In this document: piece by piece, positions 25,479 through 34,424 of the stretch | Layout of the letters: each line of letters begins with the position of its first letter | How positions within the stretch are numbered: the first letter of the stretch is position 1 | Source: an uncultured Lachnospiraceae bacterium | GTDB taxonomy: Bacteria > Bacillota > Clostridia > Lachnospirales > Lachnospiraceae | DNA: 43,065 bases | Reading direction: 5' to 3' | NCBI GenBank assembly: GCA_944380185.1 | Contig: CALWGV010000064.1 | Location: 1-43,065 of the forward strand | Program-made: the position numbers and the translations under genes | Notes under the pieces: generated by a model | What the model saw: only the letters and a program-made list of their open reading frames with translations | Told to the model about the DNA's origin: nothing | Database searches by the model: none

Positions 25479-26848
25479 TCACATCCGCAGCACGGCGTCC
25501 ATGGCCAGAGGGGAGCGCTCGCACTCGTCGGCGGTGAGGGTGAGCTGCCAGCACAGCGGGCTGCCCTTCATCTTTTCTGAGGCGTAGGAGAGGCCGTTGG
25601 TGCGCTCATCCAAAAGAGGGTGATCATCTGATCCGGGTCGCCTAGCAGAATGATTTTGGTACCCATTCCGGCCCTGGTGATAATGCCCTTGGCCTGTTTG
25701 GGCGTCAGGTTCTGCGCCTCATCGATGATCAGATAGGTCTGAGCCACCGAGCGGCCTCGGATAAAATTCAGGGCCTGTGCGCTTATATAGCCCCGGTCAA
25801 AGAGCTCTTCGATCTTGCCGGACAGGCTGCGCTCATCGCTGTAGCGCTCCTTTTCGTTCTGATCCACTAAAAGCTCCAGATTATCGATGACGGGGCGCAG
25901 AAGAGGGGCGATTTTTTCCGCCTCGTCGCCGGGGAGATAGCCGATGTCATCGTCAAACTGCGCATTGGGCCGGCTGATCAGGATGCGCCGGTACTGCGGC
26001 GCCTCATGCTCCAGCATGGCGGACAGGCCCACGGCCAGAGAATAAAAGGTTTTGGCCGTGCCGGCCATGCCTTTGACAATGACCAGAGGGGCTTCGTCGG
26101 GAGGAGCCATCAGGGCTTCCTGGAGAAAGCGCTGTCCTACGTTGCGTGGAGTCACGCCGTAGGGCTTTTTCTTTTTGTAGGTAAGCGGAACAATCCGACG
26201 GCCGTTGTAGCGGCCCAGCTGTGTCTTCTTGTCGCTCTCATCGGAGCGCAGGATCAGAAATTCGTTAGGTTCCAGATGGACGGACAGCCTTTCGCCGGAC
26301 GGACCTGCCTGATAGACATCGTCAGGCGAAAGATTTTTTTTCTTGAAATCGGCAAAGCAGGCCTCCGGCACAAAAACCTCGCATCGCCCGGTATATTGTT
26401 CTTCCCGGACAGGGGCCTGCTCCGTGGTGAAGTCCTGGGCATCGATGCCCAGCATCTGTGCTTTAATCCGCACGACGATATCCTTGGTGACCAAAATCAC
26501 GGTCTGCCCTTCATTTTTCAGAGCCAGGCAGACTTTCAGAATCCGGTTGTCATTCTTGTATTCGGGCAAATCCCGGGGCAGCGGGGTGTCTATACAGTTT
26601 ACTTCCAGCCGCAGGGTGCCTCCGGAGGGAAGACTGACACCATCAATGAGGCTGCCCTGCAGCCGCAGCGTTTCCAGAAAACGGATTGCCTGCCTGGCAT
26701 TGGCGCCTCTTTCTCCTTCGCTGTTCTTCAGCCCGTCCAATTCCTCCAGCACGGCCAGGGGCAGGACAATATGATTGTCTTCAAAAGATGACAGAGCATA
26801 GGGGGCCTGAATCAGCACATTGGTATCCAGCACATAGGTTTTTTGCAT
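25479..26848 (-). pseudogene. phoH2: PhoH-family PIN-ATPase with C-terminal frameshift
   Basis: An N-terminal PIN domain (YVLDTNVLIQAP, with acidic residues at VLEELDGLK and ILVTKD) is fused to a PhoH ATPase with Walker A GMAGTAKT and Walker B LIIDEAQNLTP. Such proteins act on RNA. The open frame runs 26848-25568 and ends after GDPDQM with an unrelated tail. A one-base shift near 25630 restores the expected ending (HPLLDERTNGLSYASEK, CWQLTLTADECERS, LAMDAVLRM) with its stop at 25479-25481. About 48 conserved residues are therefore out of frame. It could be a real mutation or a sequencing error; both Walker motifs precede the shift, so partial activity is possible. Confidence 0.8.
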
Positions 26849-26909
26849 GGCTGCCTCCTTTCAGGGGCGGCGGAGCGAGATATTCTTTTGCCGTCCCGGT
26901 ACGGGAGAT

Positions 26910-26915
26910 ATTATA
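26910..26915 (-). promoter_or_regulatory. Possible -10 box of the PhoH-like gene
   Basis: A consensus TATAAT on the minus strand, about 60 bases before the gene. No good -35 is seen at 16-18 bases, so the promoter may need an activator or the match may be chance. Confidence 0.35.
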
Positions 26916-26986
26916 GCGGAGAACCCTGCCTGCTTGTGTCAGCAGCGTGTTAAGTTTTGATAAATTACCCAAGCAAAAGGCAAGCA

Positions 26987-27039
26987 AAAGGGGGCCAAAG
27001 CACCGGCGGGATTTTCGCTTAAAGGTGCATGCCCCCTTT
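26987..27039 (-). terminator. Terminator of argG
   Basis: AAAGGGGGC pairs with GCCCCCTTT (26987-26995 with 27031-27039), with an inner GCACC/GGTGC helix and a large loop. On the minus strand it is followed by TTTTGCTTGCC. It lies ~40 bases after the argG stop. Confidence 0.65.
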
Positions 27040-27075
27040 GTATTTTATCTGTTTTTGACGGTTTGTTTTCTGCGG

Positions 27076-28305
27076 TCAGTCTTCCACGGTCAGTCCGTGT
27101 TCGGCCAGCATCATGGCGCGCACCTTGAGCGGCAGGCCAAACAGGGTGATGAAGCCGCTGGCATCGTGATGGTCATAGAGATCCCCCGTGGTGAAGCTGG
27201 CGAGGGATTCGCTGTAGAGGCTGTAGGGAGAGGTGGTCCCTGCTTTGATGATGTTGCCTTTGTACAGCTTGAATTTAACTTCGCCGGTGACATATTTCTG
27301 GGTGGAGGTGACGAAAGCCTCGATGGCCTCGCGCAGAGGCGTAAACCATTTTCCTTCGTAGACCAGCTGGGCCAGTTTATTGCCCATGTCTTTTTTGACA
27401 TCCATGGTATCGCGGTCCAGAATCAGCTCTTCCAGCTGTTGGTGAGCTTCCATCAGGATGGTGCCGCCGGGGGTTTCGTAGATACCGCGGGATTTCATGC
27501 CGACCACACGGTTCTCCACGATGTCGACAATGCCTACGCCGTGCCTGCCGCCCAGGACGTTGAGCTTTTCGATGATCTCGGAGACCTTCAGGGACTCGCC
27601 GTTTAAGGTCTTGGGTACGCCGGCCTCGAAGGTCATGGTCACGCACTCCGGTTCATCCGGCGCTTTCTCCGGAGTGACGCTTAAGACCAGCAGATGCTCA
27701 TAGTTGGGCTCGCTGGCCGGATTTTCCAACTCCAGACCCTCGTGGCTGATATGCCAGAGATTGCGGTCGCGGCTGTAGCTGTTGTCCGCGGAGAAAGGCA
27801 GGTCTATGCCATGGGCTTTGCAGTAGGCGATTTCATCCTCACGGGACTGCATGGTCCAGACATCGGTCATGCGCCAGGGAGCGATAATCTTGAGGTCAGG
27901 GGCCAGAGCTTTGATGCCCAGTTCAAAGCGGATCTGATCGTTGCCCTTGCCTGTGGCTCCGTGGCAGATGGCGCAGGCTCCTTCTTTGCGGGCAATTTCC
28001 ACCAGCTTTTTGGCGATGGCCGGACGGGCCATGGAAGTGCCCAGCAGATATTTATTTTCATATACGGCTCCCGCCTGGACGCAGGGTATGATATAATGGT
28101 CGCAGAAGTCATCCACAATATTTTCGATATAGAGCTTGGAAGCTCCGGAGAGTTTGGCTCTCTCCTCCAGGCCGTCGAGCTCGCTGCCCTGCCCGCAGTC
28201 CACGCAGCAGCAGATGACTTCATAGTCAAAGGTCTCCTTCAGCCAAGGGATGATGGCGGTGGTGTCCAAACCGCCGGAGTAGGCAAGAATAACTTTTTCT
28301 TTCAT
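27076..28305 (-). CDS. argG: Argininosuccinate synthase
   Basis: A 409-residue enzyme that joins citrulline and aspartate with ATP in arginine synthesis. VILAYSGGLDTTAIIPWL is the N-type ATP loop; GATGKGNDQIRFE and DNSYSRDRNLWHISHEG are family signatures. GGGAGGAC precedes the ATG at 28305. argH is not next to it, so it is transcribed alone. ARG-box-like sites lie upstream. Confidence 0.96.
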   Translation of the reverse strand: MKEKVILAYSGGLDTTAIIPWLKETFDYEVICCCVDCGQGSELDGLEERAKLSGASKLYIENIVDDFCDHYIIPCVQAGAVYENKYLLGTSMARPAIAKKLVEIARKEGACAICHGATGKGNDQIRFELGIKALAPDLKIIAPWRMTDVWTMQSREDEIAYCKAHGIDLPFSADNSYSRDRNLWHISHEGLELENPASEPNYEHLLVLSVTPEKAPDEPECVTMTFEAGVPKTLNGESLKVSEIIEKLNVLGGRHGVGIVDIVENRVVGMKSRGIYETPGGTILMEAHQQLEELILDRDTMDVKKDMGNKLAQLVYEGKWFTPLREAIEAFVTSTQKYVTGEVKFKLYKGNIIKAGTTSPYSLYSESLASFTTGDLYDHHDASGFITLFGLPLKVRAMMLAEHGLTVED

Positions 28306-28404
28306 TGTATCGTCCTCCCAGATCGAAAACAAACAAGGTTTTCGGTATTTCTACATTATGAATATGGTGAGAGCCGTCCGCATCCGCTCTCTGTGTTGTT
28401 CATA

Positions 28405-28433
28405 AATATACATCCTATCCCGGAAAAAATCAA
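28405..28433 (-). promoter_or_regulatory. Promoter of argG
   Basis: On the minus strand TTGATT (28433-28428), 17 bases, TATATT (28410-28405). The start of transcription would be about 90 bases before the ATG. Confidence 0.6.
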
Positions 28434-28440
28434 GGGGAAA

Positions 28441-28498
28441 ATGAATAAAAATAATATTTATCCCCGATTTTCGGCGGATATGATGAATAAATATTAAA
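28441..28498. promoter_or_regulatory. Two ARG-box-like operators for ArgR
   Basis: ATGAATAAAAATAAT (28441-28455) and ATGAATAAATATTAA (28483-28497) each resemble the ArgR/AhrC box (TGAATAAAAATTCA-like). They lie directly upstream of the argG -35, a typical arginine-repression layout. Confidence 0.55.
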
Positions 28499-28502
28499 AA
28501 TC

Positions 28503-28534
28503 GACCGCTGCATTGTGCGAAGATGCAGGCGGTC
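28503..28534 (-). terminator. Hairpin with minus-strand T-run upstream of argG
   Basis: GACCGC-TGCAT pairs with ATGCA-(G)-GCGGTC around a nine-base loop. On the minus strand the stem is followed by GATTTTTAATATTT. There is no minus-strand gene upstream, so it may block antisense transcription coming from the next region, or be a leader if argG has a second, distal promoter. Confidence 0.45.
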
Positions 28535-28616
28535 ACGGGGCGGCGCCGGCAGACATGCGGATGACGGCTGCATTTTGATGCTGATGCTGCCGGAGAAAAG
28601 TGAGCAGGAGAAAAAA

Positions 28617-29192
28617 ATGAACAGAAGACTTACAAAGTATGCGAAGCGGGTGCGCCGTTTCTTTTCGCGGCCGGAGAGAAAGGACAGAGTTGACCCGAGG
28701 GCCTATTCCCAGGACGGATATCTGATCAATCAGGGACTTCTCAGCGGCGTGAGCTATGGCAGGAGACTGGCCAGTGAGACGGGCTGCGGTTTTATCGCCT
28801 GCTATAATTTTCTCCACTTTATGGGGGAGAGAATACCGGCCATAAAGGTGGCCCGTCAGCTGGAAAGACTGCTTCTGTGGGGCGGAATGATCGGCAGTCA
28901 TCCGCTGGCCGTATGGTGGTATCTGCATCGCAGGGGGTACCGTTTTCGGGTGGCATTTACCTGCAGAGGCTTTAAACGTGTGCTGAGGGAAAGTCCGGCG
29001 CGCACGGCAGGGGTTATCGCTTACCGGCACCGAAAGGGAGCGCATTTTGCCGCATTTACGCGGGAGGAATGCGATGGAAAGCTGCGTTTTCTAAACGCGG
29101 TCTATGGAGAGCCGGAGGACCGGCAGACGGCAGGAGAGTTTTTTGAACGCAGAGTGTCCTTTCCCTTCTGCATGGTTCTTGTGGCCAGATAA
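28617..29192 (+). CDS. C39-peptidase-like protein of unknown role
   Basis: A 191-residue protein with a basic N-terminus (MNRRLTKYAKRVRRFFSR). The layout ETGCGFIACYNFLHFMG, then KGAHFAAFTREE, then LRFLNAVYG is like the Cys, His and Asn/Asp blocks of papain-like C39 domains. There is no signal peptide or transporter. The substrate is unknown; it may be a degenerate, non-catalytic member. AGGAG lies six bases before the ATG at 28617; the frame extends upstream without a better start. It stands alone between argG and ybaK. Confidence 0.5.
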   Translation: MNRRLTKYAKRVRRFFSRPERKDRVDPRAYSQDGYLINQGLLSGVSYGRRLASETGCGFIACYNFLHFMGERIPAIKVARQLERLLLWGGMIGSHPLAVWWYLHRRGYRFRVAFTCRGFKRVLRESPARTAGVIAYRHRKGAHFAAFTREECDGKLRFLNAVYGEPEDRQTAGEFFERRVSFPFCMVLVAR

Positions 29193-29298
29193 ATGCACAG
29201 ACGGAATACAGTGCGCAAGTGAACAGAGAAAGAGAAAAAAGAGAGCAAAAAACGAGAGCAGAGCATAGGAATAAGCATAAGGCGAGGAGAGTATAAAA

Positions 29299-29784
29299 AT
29301 GGCTTCACAGAAAGGAAAAGAAAAGACAAACGTGATGAGGATACTGGAGCAGAATGGGATAGCTTATACGGCTCATGAGTATCCGCACGGCAAGGAAGCA
29401 GTCGACGGAGTGACGGTGGCAAATCTGCTGGGAGAGGATGTGGAGCGAGTATTTAAGACCTTGGTGACCCGGGGGAGCAAAGGATATTATGTTTTTGTCC
29501 TGCCCGTGGCGGCGGAGCTGGATTTGAAAAAGGCGGCCAGAGCCGTAGGGGAGAAGGCTGTGGAGATGATCCATGTGAAAGAGCTTTTGCCGCTGACCGG
29601 CTATGTTCGCGGAGGCTGTTCGCCGGTGGGAATGAAAAAGGCTTTTCCCACGGTGTTCCATCAATCTGTCCTGGACATTCCCACGGTCATGGTCAGCGCC
29701 GGAAAAATAGGCTGGCAGATCGAGGTGGCCCCGGCGGATCTTTTGGGTCTTGTGGGGGCGCACTCGGCAGATATCATCCACTGA
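29299..29784 (+). CDS. ybaK: Cys-tRNA(Pro) deacylase YbaK/EbsC
   Basis: A 161-residue YbaK-type editing protein (NVMRILEQNGIAYTAHEYPH ... VFKTLVTRGSKGYYVFVLPVAAELDLKKAARAV ... GYVRGGCSPVGMKKAFPTVF). The GGCSPVG loop and the Lys of KTLV line the active site. It removes cysteine mischarged on tRNA-Pro. The ATG follows GGCGAGGAGAG. The glnA promoter begins six bases after its stop. Confidence 0.93.
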   Translation: MASQKGKEKTNVMRILEQNGIAYTAHEYPHGKEAVDGVTVANLLGEDVERVFKTLVTRGSKGYYVFVLPVAAELDLKKAARAVGEKAVEMIHVKELLPLTGYVRGGCSPVGMKKAFPTVFHQSVLDIPTVMVSAGKIGWQIEVAPADLLGLVGAHSADIIH

Positions 29785-29789
29785 ATGAC

Positions 29790-29818
29790 TTTACAAACCG
29801 GCGGCCGCATGCTATGAT
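29790..29818 (+). promoter_or_regulatory. Promoter of glnA
   Basis: TTTACA (29790-29795), 17 bases, TATGAT (29813-29818). It would start transcription near 29825, a few bases before the leader terminator. Confidence 0.55.
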
Positions 29819-29831
29819 GGGGTACAAGGAC

Positions 29832-29880
29832 AACGGCGTTCTGCCCATCGTAAGAGCGCCGTTTATCTTATTATTTTATT
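29832..29880 (+). terminator. Leader terminator (attenuator) of glnA
   Basis: AACGGCGTTCT (29832-29842) pairs with AGAGCGCCGTT (29853-29863), one G-T pair, ten-base loop, then TATCTTATTATTTTATT. It stands between promoter and gene, so transcription of glnA must pass it. The gene after glnA encodes an ANTAR RNA-binding antiterminator, the natural candidate to control it. Confidence 0.72.
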
Positions 29881-29913
29881 ATTCATTATGCATCCTGTTT
29901 GAAGGAGATGGCT

Positions 29914-31248
29914 ATGGCAAAATACAGCAAAGAGGATATCCTGCGGATTGTGGAGGAGGAGGATGTGGAGTTCATCCGCCTGCAGTTTACCGATATCTTT
30001 GGCATGATCAAAAATGTAGCGATTACGTCCAGCCAGCTGGAGAAGGCTCTGGACAACCGCTGTACCTTTGACGGAGCGGCTATCGAGGGCTTTGGCGGCG
30101 ATGCCAAATATGACATGTGCCTGCACCCGGATCTGGATACCTTTGAGATTTTTCCCTGGAGACCCCAGCAGGGCAAGGTGGCCCGGCTCATCTGTGATGT
30201 GTACGATGAGGACGACAAACCGGCCTACGGCGATTCCCGCAGCGTGCTGCGGCGCATCTGCGCCAGAGCGCAGCAGATGGGTTATCAGTTTGGTCTGAAG
30301 CCGGAGTGTGAATTCTTTCTGTTTCAGATCGACGATGAAGGGCTTCCCACCACCATCACCCATGAGAAGGCCAGCTATTTTGATGTGGCTCCCACGGACT
30401 TTGCGGAGAATGTGCGCAGGGATATCGTGCTGAATCTGGAGGAGATGGGTTTTGAGATCGAAGCTTCCCATCACGAGATTGCTGCGGCTCAGCACGAGGT
30501 GGACTTTGCTCATTCCGATGCACTGACGGCGGCGGACCGGCTGATGACCTTCAAGATGACCACGAAATCCATCGCCAAGCGTCATGGGCTTCATGCCACT
30601 TTTATGCCCAAACCCAAGGGAGACGACTATGGCTCCGGCATGCACCTGTTTATGTCGCTGACCGGTCCGGACGGGGAGGATGCCTTTGCCGACCCTGCCG
30701 ACGCCATCGGCCTGAGCCAGACAGCCTATTCTTTTATCGCCGGTCTTTTGGCTCATATGCCCGGGATGACGGCCATCTTAAATCCGCTGGTCAATTCCTA
30801 CAAGCGCTTCGTACCCGGCTATGAGGCGCCGGTGACATTGACCTGGTCGGCCAATTTCCGGGATTCTCTGATCGGGATTCCCAAACGCCGCGACGGCAGG
30901 ACGCTCATCGAACTGCGTTCGCCGGACGGCACCATGAATCCCTACCTGGCTTTTGCGGTGGTGCTGGCAGCCGGCCTGTCGGGAGTGGAGAAAGGGCTGA
31001 AACCTCCGGCCCCCATCGGGCAGAGCCTGGCCAAAAAGGACAGGGTGGAGCTGGCAGAGCTCAATCTTTCGCTGCTTCCCATGAGCCTGGGAGATGCGGT
31101 GGAGGCCATGAACCAGGATGAGTTTGTCAAGGGAGTACTGGGCGAGCACATTGCAAAGACCTACATCAAGGCCAAGCGCGGCGAGTGGAACGTCTACAAT
31201 GCGCAGGTGACGCAGTGGGAGCTGGACCAGTATCTGAATAAATACTGA
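29914..31248 (+). CDS. glnA: Glutamine synthetase type I
   Basis: A 444-residue GlnA that makes glutamine from glutamate, ammonia and ATP. KPECEFFLF, HHEIAAAQHEVDF, NPLVNSYKRFVPGYEAPV and RSPDGTMNPYLAFAVVLAAG are the family's active-site blocks. Length is that of GSI-alpha, and no adenylylation loop is evident. The ATG at 29914 has AAGGAG six to seven bases upstream; ATG at 29908 is possible. Expression seems governed by the leader terminator and the following ANTAR protein. Confidence 0.96.
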   Translation: MAKYSKEDILRIVEEEDVEFIRLQFTDIFGMIKNVAITSSQLEKALDNRCTFDGAAIEGFGGDAKYDMCLHPDLDTFEIFPWRPQQGKVARLICDVYDEDDKPAYGDSRSVLRRICARAQQMGYQFGLKPECEFFLFQIDDEGLPTTITHEKASYFDVAPTDFAENVRRDIVLNLEEMGFEIEASHHEIAAAQHEVDFAHSDALTAADRLMTFKMTTKSIAKRHGLHATFMPKPKGDDYGSGMHLFMSLTGPDGEDAFADPADAIGLSQTAYSFIAGLLAHMPGMTAILNPLVNSYKRFVPGYEAPVTLTWSANFRDSLIGIPKRRDGRTLIELRSPDGTMNPYLAFAVVLAAGLSGVEKGLKPPAPIGQSLAKKDRVELAELNLSLLPMSLGDAVEAMNQDEFVKGVLGEHIAKTYIKAKRGEWNVYNAQVTQWELDQYLNKY

Positions 31249-31326
31249 TGGGTGCGCTTTGGGGCTCGCTTCGGAGAAAGGGCATCAGAAGCGGCATCAG
31301 GACAGGGACGACTTGGAGGTGACGGT

Positions 31327-31869
31327 ATGGCCAATATTATTGTAGCTTTCTCCAAGATTGACGACGCGAAAAATATCAAAAACGTACTGGTTCGGAGCGG
31401 ATATGCGGTGGCAGCCATCTGCTCCACCGGGGCTCAGACCATCAACTACGCCGAGAGCCTGGACTGCGGCGTGGTGGTATGCGGCGGACGTTTCCCTGAC
31501 ATGATGGCGGCAGAGCTCAAGGATCGGCTGCCCGGGAGCTTTGATATGCTGGCGGTGGCATCCCCTGCTTATCGGGACAATGGGCGGGACGATATTGTCT
31601 ACGTGAATATGCCGCTGAAGGTTCACGATTTGGTCAATACTCTCAATATGATCTGTCAGACCCAGGAGAGGCGGCGCAGAAAGCTCAAGGAGATTGCGCG
31701 GGTGCGCAGCGAAAAGGAGCGCAATCTGATCACCAACGCCAAGAGGATTCTGATGGAGCGCAACAACATGACTGAGGCTGAGGCCCATCGCTATATTCAA
31801 AAGTGCAGCATGGACAGCGGCACAAACATGGTGGAGACTGCGCAGATGATCATCAGTATCATGTTCTGA
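31327..31869 (+). CDS. ANTAR-domain antiterminator with degenerate receiver
   Basis: A 180-residue protein. Residues 1-120 have the receiver fold, but the phospho-acceptor Asp is replaced (VVVCGGRFPDM, Gly at position 53 where VVCD is usual), so it is unlikely to be phosphorylated there. Residues ~118-175 are a coiled helix and an ANTAR domain (KERNLITNAKRILMERNNMTEAEAHRYIQKCSMDSGTNMVETAQMII), which binds paired RNA hairpins. GGAGG precedes the ATG. Position after glnA matches clostridial nitrogen-control antiterminators such as NitR, as I recall. It likely relieves the glnA leader terminator. Confidence 0.88.
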   Translation: MANIIVAFSKIDDAKNIKNVLVRSGYAVAAICSTGAQTINYAESLDCGVVVCGGRFPDMMAAELKDRLPGSFDMLAVASPAYRDNGRDDIVYVNMPLKVHDLVNTLNMICQTQERRRRKLKEIARVRSEKERNLITNAKRILMERNNMTEAEAHRYIQKCSMDSGTNMVETAQMIISIMF

Positions 31870-31912
31870 ATAATAGCAATAAAACCAACCAAACAAGAAA
31901 GGAAGCTTTCCG

Positions 31913-32779
31913 ATGAGATTTACGAAAATGCACGGAATCGGAAATGACTACGTGTATGTCAATTGCGTGGAGGGAACAGACGGAGCGGAGATCGTCGATG
32001 AATCCTTTGCCCCCCGGCTGGCTGAGCTTTTGAGCGACCGCCATTTCGGGATCGGCTCCGACGGTCTGATTCTGATCCGGCCCTCACAGGCGGCGGATTT
32101 CTGTATGGATATGTATAATGCTGATGGCTCGCGGGGGGCCATGTGCGGCAACGGCATCCGCTGTGTAGCCAAGTATGTCTACGAGCACGGGCTGACCAAC
32201 ATGACGACGCTGACCATTGAAACCCTGTCGGGAATCAAGACCGTGGATCTGACGGTGAAAAACGGCAAGGTGACCATGGTAAGGGTGGACATGGGCGTTC
32301 CGATGCTGACCAGCAACGGCCGCGAAATTCCGCTGAACCATGAGCTGGCTGATCCCAGCTGCGTCTGGGAGGAGATCGAGGCCGGCGGACAGAAGTACCG
32401 GATGATCTGCATTTCCATGGGCAATCCCCATGCTGTGCTCTTCTTTGATGACATGCAGCAGGCAGAGGTGGAAAAGCTGGGTCCGCTCATCGAAAGCCAT
32501 CCCCGTTTTCCGGATCGCACCAACGTGGAGTTTGTGGTGGTTCATGGGCGGGATCAGCTGGAGATGCGGGTCTGGGAGAGAGGCTCTGGGGAGACTCTGG
32601 CCTGCGGGACCGGAGCCTGTGCGTCGGCAGCGGCTGCTGCGCTGGCAGGATACGCCGACCGTTCGGTCAATATGCGGCTTTTGGGCGGCAATCTGAAGAT
32701 ATACTGGAATCCGGAGACCAGCCAGGTGGAGATGAGCGGCCCGGCTACAGAGGTTTTCCGGGGTGAAATCAATTTGTGA
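31913..32779 (+). CDS. dapF: Diaminopimelate epimerase
   Basis: A 288-residue DapF (MRFTKMHGIGNDYVYVNC). The two active-site Cys are in GAMCGNGIRC and LACGTGACAS. It converts LL- to meso-diaminopimelate for lysine and peptidoglycan. dapL follows after 61 bases, so the pair makes the last two steps of the aminotransferase route. Confidence 0.96.
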   Translation: MRFTKMHGIGNDYVYVNCVEGTDGAEIVDESFAPRLAELLSDRHFGIGSDGLILIRPSQAADFCMDMYNADGSRGAMCGNGIRCVAKYVYEHGLTNMTTLTIETLSGIKTVDLTVKNGKVTMVRVDMGVPMLTSNGREIPLNHELADPSCVWEEIEAGGQKYRMICISMGNPHAVLFFDDMQQAEVEKLGPLIESHPRFPDRTNVEFVVVHGRDQLEMRVWERGSGETLACGTGACASAAAAALAGYADRSVNMRLLGGNLKIYWNPETSQVEMSGPATEVFRGEINL

Positions 32780-32840
32780 CAGGAAAGAATCATTTTGACA
32801 GAGACAGCCTATAGGGAGATTTTACAGGAGGATATCAGCC

Positions 32841-34055
32841 ATGTACAAGATCAATCAGAACTATCTGAAGCTGCCCGGCAGCTACCTTTTTTCTACCATC
32901 GGGAAAAAGGTAAACGCTTATTCGGCGGCAAATCCTGACAAGAACATCATTCGCCTGGGCATCGGCGACGTGACCCAGCCTCTGGCGCCGGCGATCATCG
33001 AAGCTCTGCACAGCGCCGTGGATGAGATGGCCCATGTGGAGACCTTCCACGGGTACGCTCCGGATCTGGGCTATGCGTTTTTGCGCAATGCCATTGTAAA
33101 GGGGGACTATGAATCCCGCGGCTGCGATATTCAGGCCGACGAAATCTTTGTCTCCGACGGAGCGAAGTGCGATTGTTCCAATATCCAGGAGCTTTTTTCC
33201 CTGGACAATGTGGTGGCGGTCTGCGATCCGGTCTACCCGGTCTATGTGGACAGCAATGTGATGGCGGGACGCACCGGTACTTACGATGCCTCCACCGGCA
33301 TGTGGAGCGATGTGGTCTATATGCCCTGCACGGAGGAAAACGGTTTCACGCCAGCTCTGCCTAAGAAGACGCCGGATCTGATCTACCTGTGCTATCCCAA
33401 CAATCCCACCGGCATGGCGATCACGAAGGCGGAGCTGCAGAAGTGGGTGGACTATGCCAATGAGAAGGGGGCGCTGATTCTCTACGACGCGGCTTATGAG
33501 GCATATATCTCCGAGGAAGATGTACCGCACACGATCTATGAGTGCGACGGAGCCCGTACCTGCGCCATCGAGTTTCGGAGCTTTTCCAAAAATGCCGGCT
33601 TTACCGGCGTGCGTCTGGGCTATACGGTGGTTCCCAAAGATCTGGTGAGGGACGGCGGCTCCCTTCACGATATGTGGGCCAGACGTCACGGCACCAAGTA
33701 CAACGGAGCTCCCTACATCGTCCAGAAGGCCGGGGAGGCCGTCTACAGCGAGGAGGGCCGGGCTCAGTTGAAGGAGCAGGTCGCTTACTATATGAACAAT
33801 GCCCGGACTATCCGCGAGGGACTGCGGGAGGCCGGCTACACCGTCTACGGCGGAGTCAATGCCCCTTATGTCTGGCTGAAAGTACCTGCCGGCATGACCT
33901 CCTGGGAGTTCTTTGACTATCTGCTGGAGAGAGCAGGCGTGGTGGGTACGCCCGGCTCCGGGTTTGGTCCCAGCGGCGAGGGCTATTTCCGTCTGACTGG
34001 TTTTGGCAGCCATGAAAATACGGAGAAGGCCATCGAGAGGATCAAAAAGCTGTAA
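32841..34055 (+). CDS. dapL: LL-diaminopimelate aminotransferase
   Basis: A 404-residue fold-type I aminotransferase, DapL type ([24 protein letters not shown] ... [12 protein letters not shown]). [13 protein letters not shown] and [18 protein letters not shown] hold the Asn and PLP Lys. It makes LL-diaminopimelate from tetrahydrodipicolinate in one step, the route of many Clostridia, which avoids the succinyl or acetyl intermediates. AGGAGG precedes the ATG. Confidence 0.96.
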   Translation: MYKINQNYLKLPGSYLFSTIGKKVNAYSAANPDKNIIRLGIGDVTQPLAPAIIEALHSAVDEMAHVETFHGYAPDLGYAFLRNAIVKGDYESRGCDIQADEIFVSDGAKCDCSNIQELFSLDNVVAVCDPVYPVYVDSNVMAGRTGTYDASTGMWSDVVYMPCTEENGFTPALPKKTPDLIYLCYPNNPTGMAITKAELQKWVDYANEKGALILYDAAYEAYISEEDVPHTIYECDGARTCAIEFRSFSKNAGFTGVRLGYTVVPKDLVRDGGSLHDMWARRHGTKYNGAPYIVQKAGEAVYSEEGRAQLKEQVAYYMNNARTIREGLREAGYTVYGGVNAPYVWLKVPAGMTSWEFFDYLLERAGVVGTPGSGFGPSGEGYFRLTGFGSHENTEKAIERIKKL

Positions 34056-34071
34056 GGGAGAAAATTTCTCC

Positions 34072-34100
34072 TTGCGTTTTCTTTTGATGTGTGATAAGGT
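34072..34100 (+). promoter_or_regulatory. Probable promoter of aspS-gatCAB
   Basis: TTGCGT (34072-34077), 17 bases, TAAGGT (34095-34100). An overlapping TATGAT at 34100-34105 is an alternative -10 with a poorer -35. Confidence 0.4.
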
Positions 34101-34124
34101 ATGATCAAAATTTCAAATCATTCT

Positions 34125-34424
34125 TCATGAAATGCTGGGAACCAGACTCTGGCTGCCGGAAGCTGACAGGGAGACGGCGTCGCCGACTGAGAGCGCCGTC
34201 ATGGCGGAAAGGGCCGATAGGGAACACTGGGGAGCAGGTAGACTGAACCCGCGCCGGCGCGGCAGTAGGGATACACGTGGGATTCACGTTACAGAATCGC
34301 GCATCCCCGGAGTCTGGACCCGGGCGTGCGGTCAGAGGAGGTCCGAAAGGTCTTAAAACATCGGGTGGCACCGCGAAGAGGATATTCGCCCCGGTATACG
34401 TTGGAAAGCGTATGCCGGGGTTTT
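34125..34424 (+). ncRNA. T-box riboswitch before aspS-gatCAB, probable Asn specifier
   Basis: The T-box core GGGTGGCACCGCG is at 34363-34375. It is followed by a terminator: CCCCGGTATACG (34389-34400) with CGTATGCCGGGG (34409-34420) and TTTTGC. Upstream, 34130-34330 is a structured stem I-III region. The candidate specifier is AAC (Asn) within GGGAACACT, 34223-34225. Uncharged tRNA-Asn would stabilise the antiterminator and turn on the downstream genes, which make Asn-tRNA. The G before AAC makes an overlapping GAA (Glu) codon. Confidence 0.85.

Noticed and set aside
29816-29848. GATGGG pairing with CCCATC as an antiterminator for glnA
   Set aside because: GATGGG overlaps the predicted -10 box, so it would not be in the transcript if the start is near 29825.
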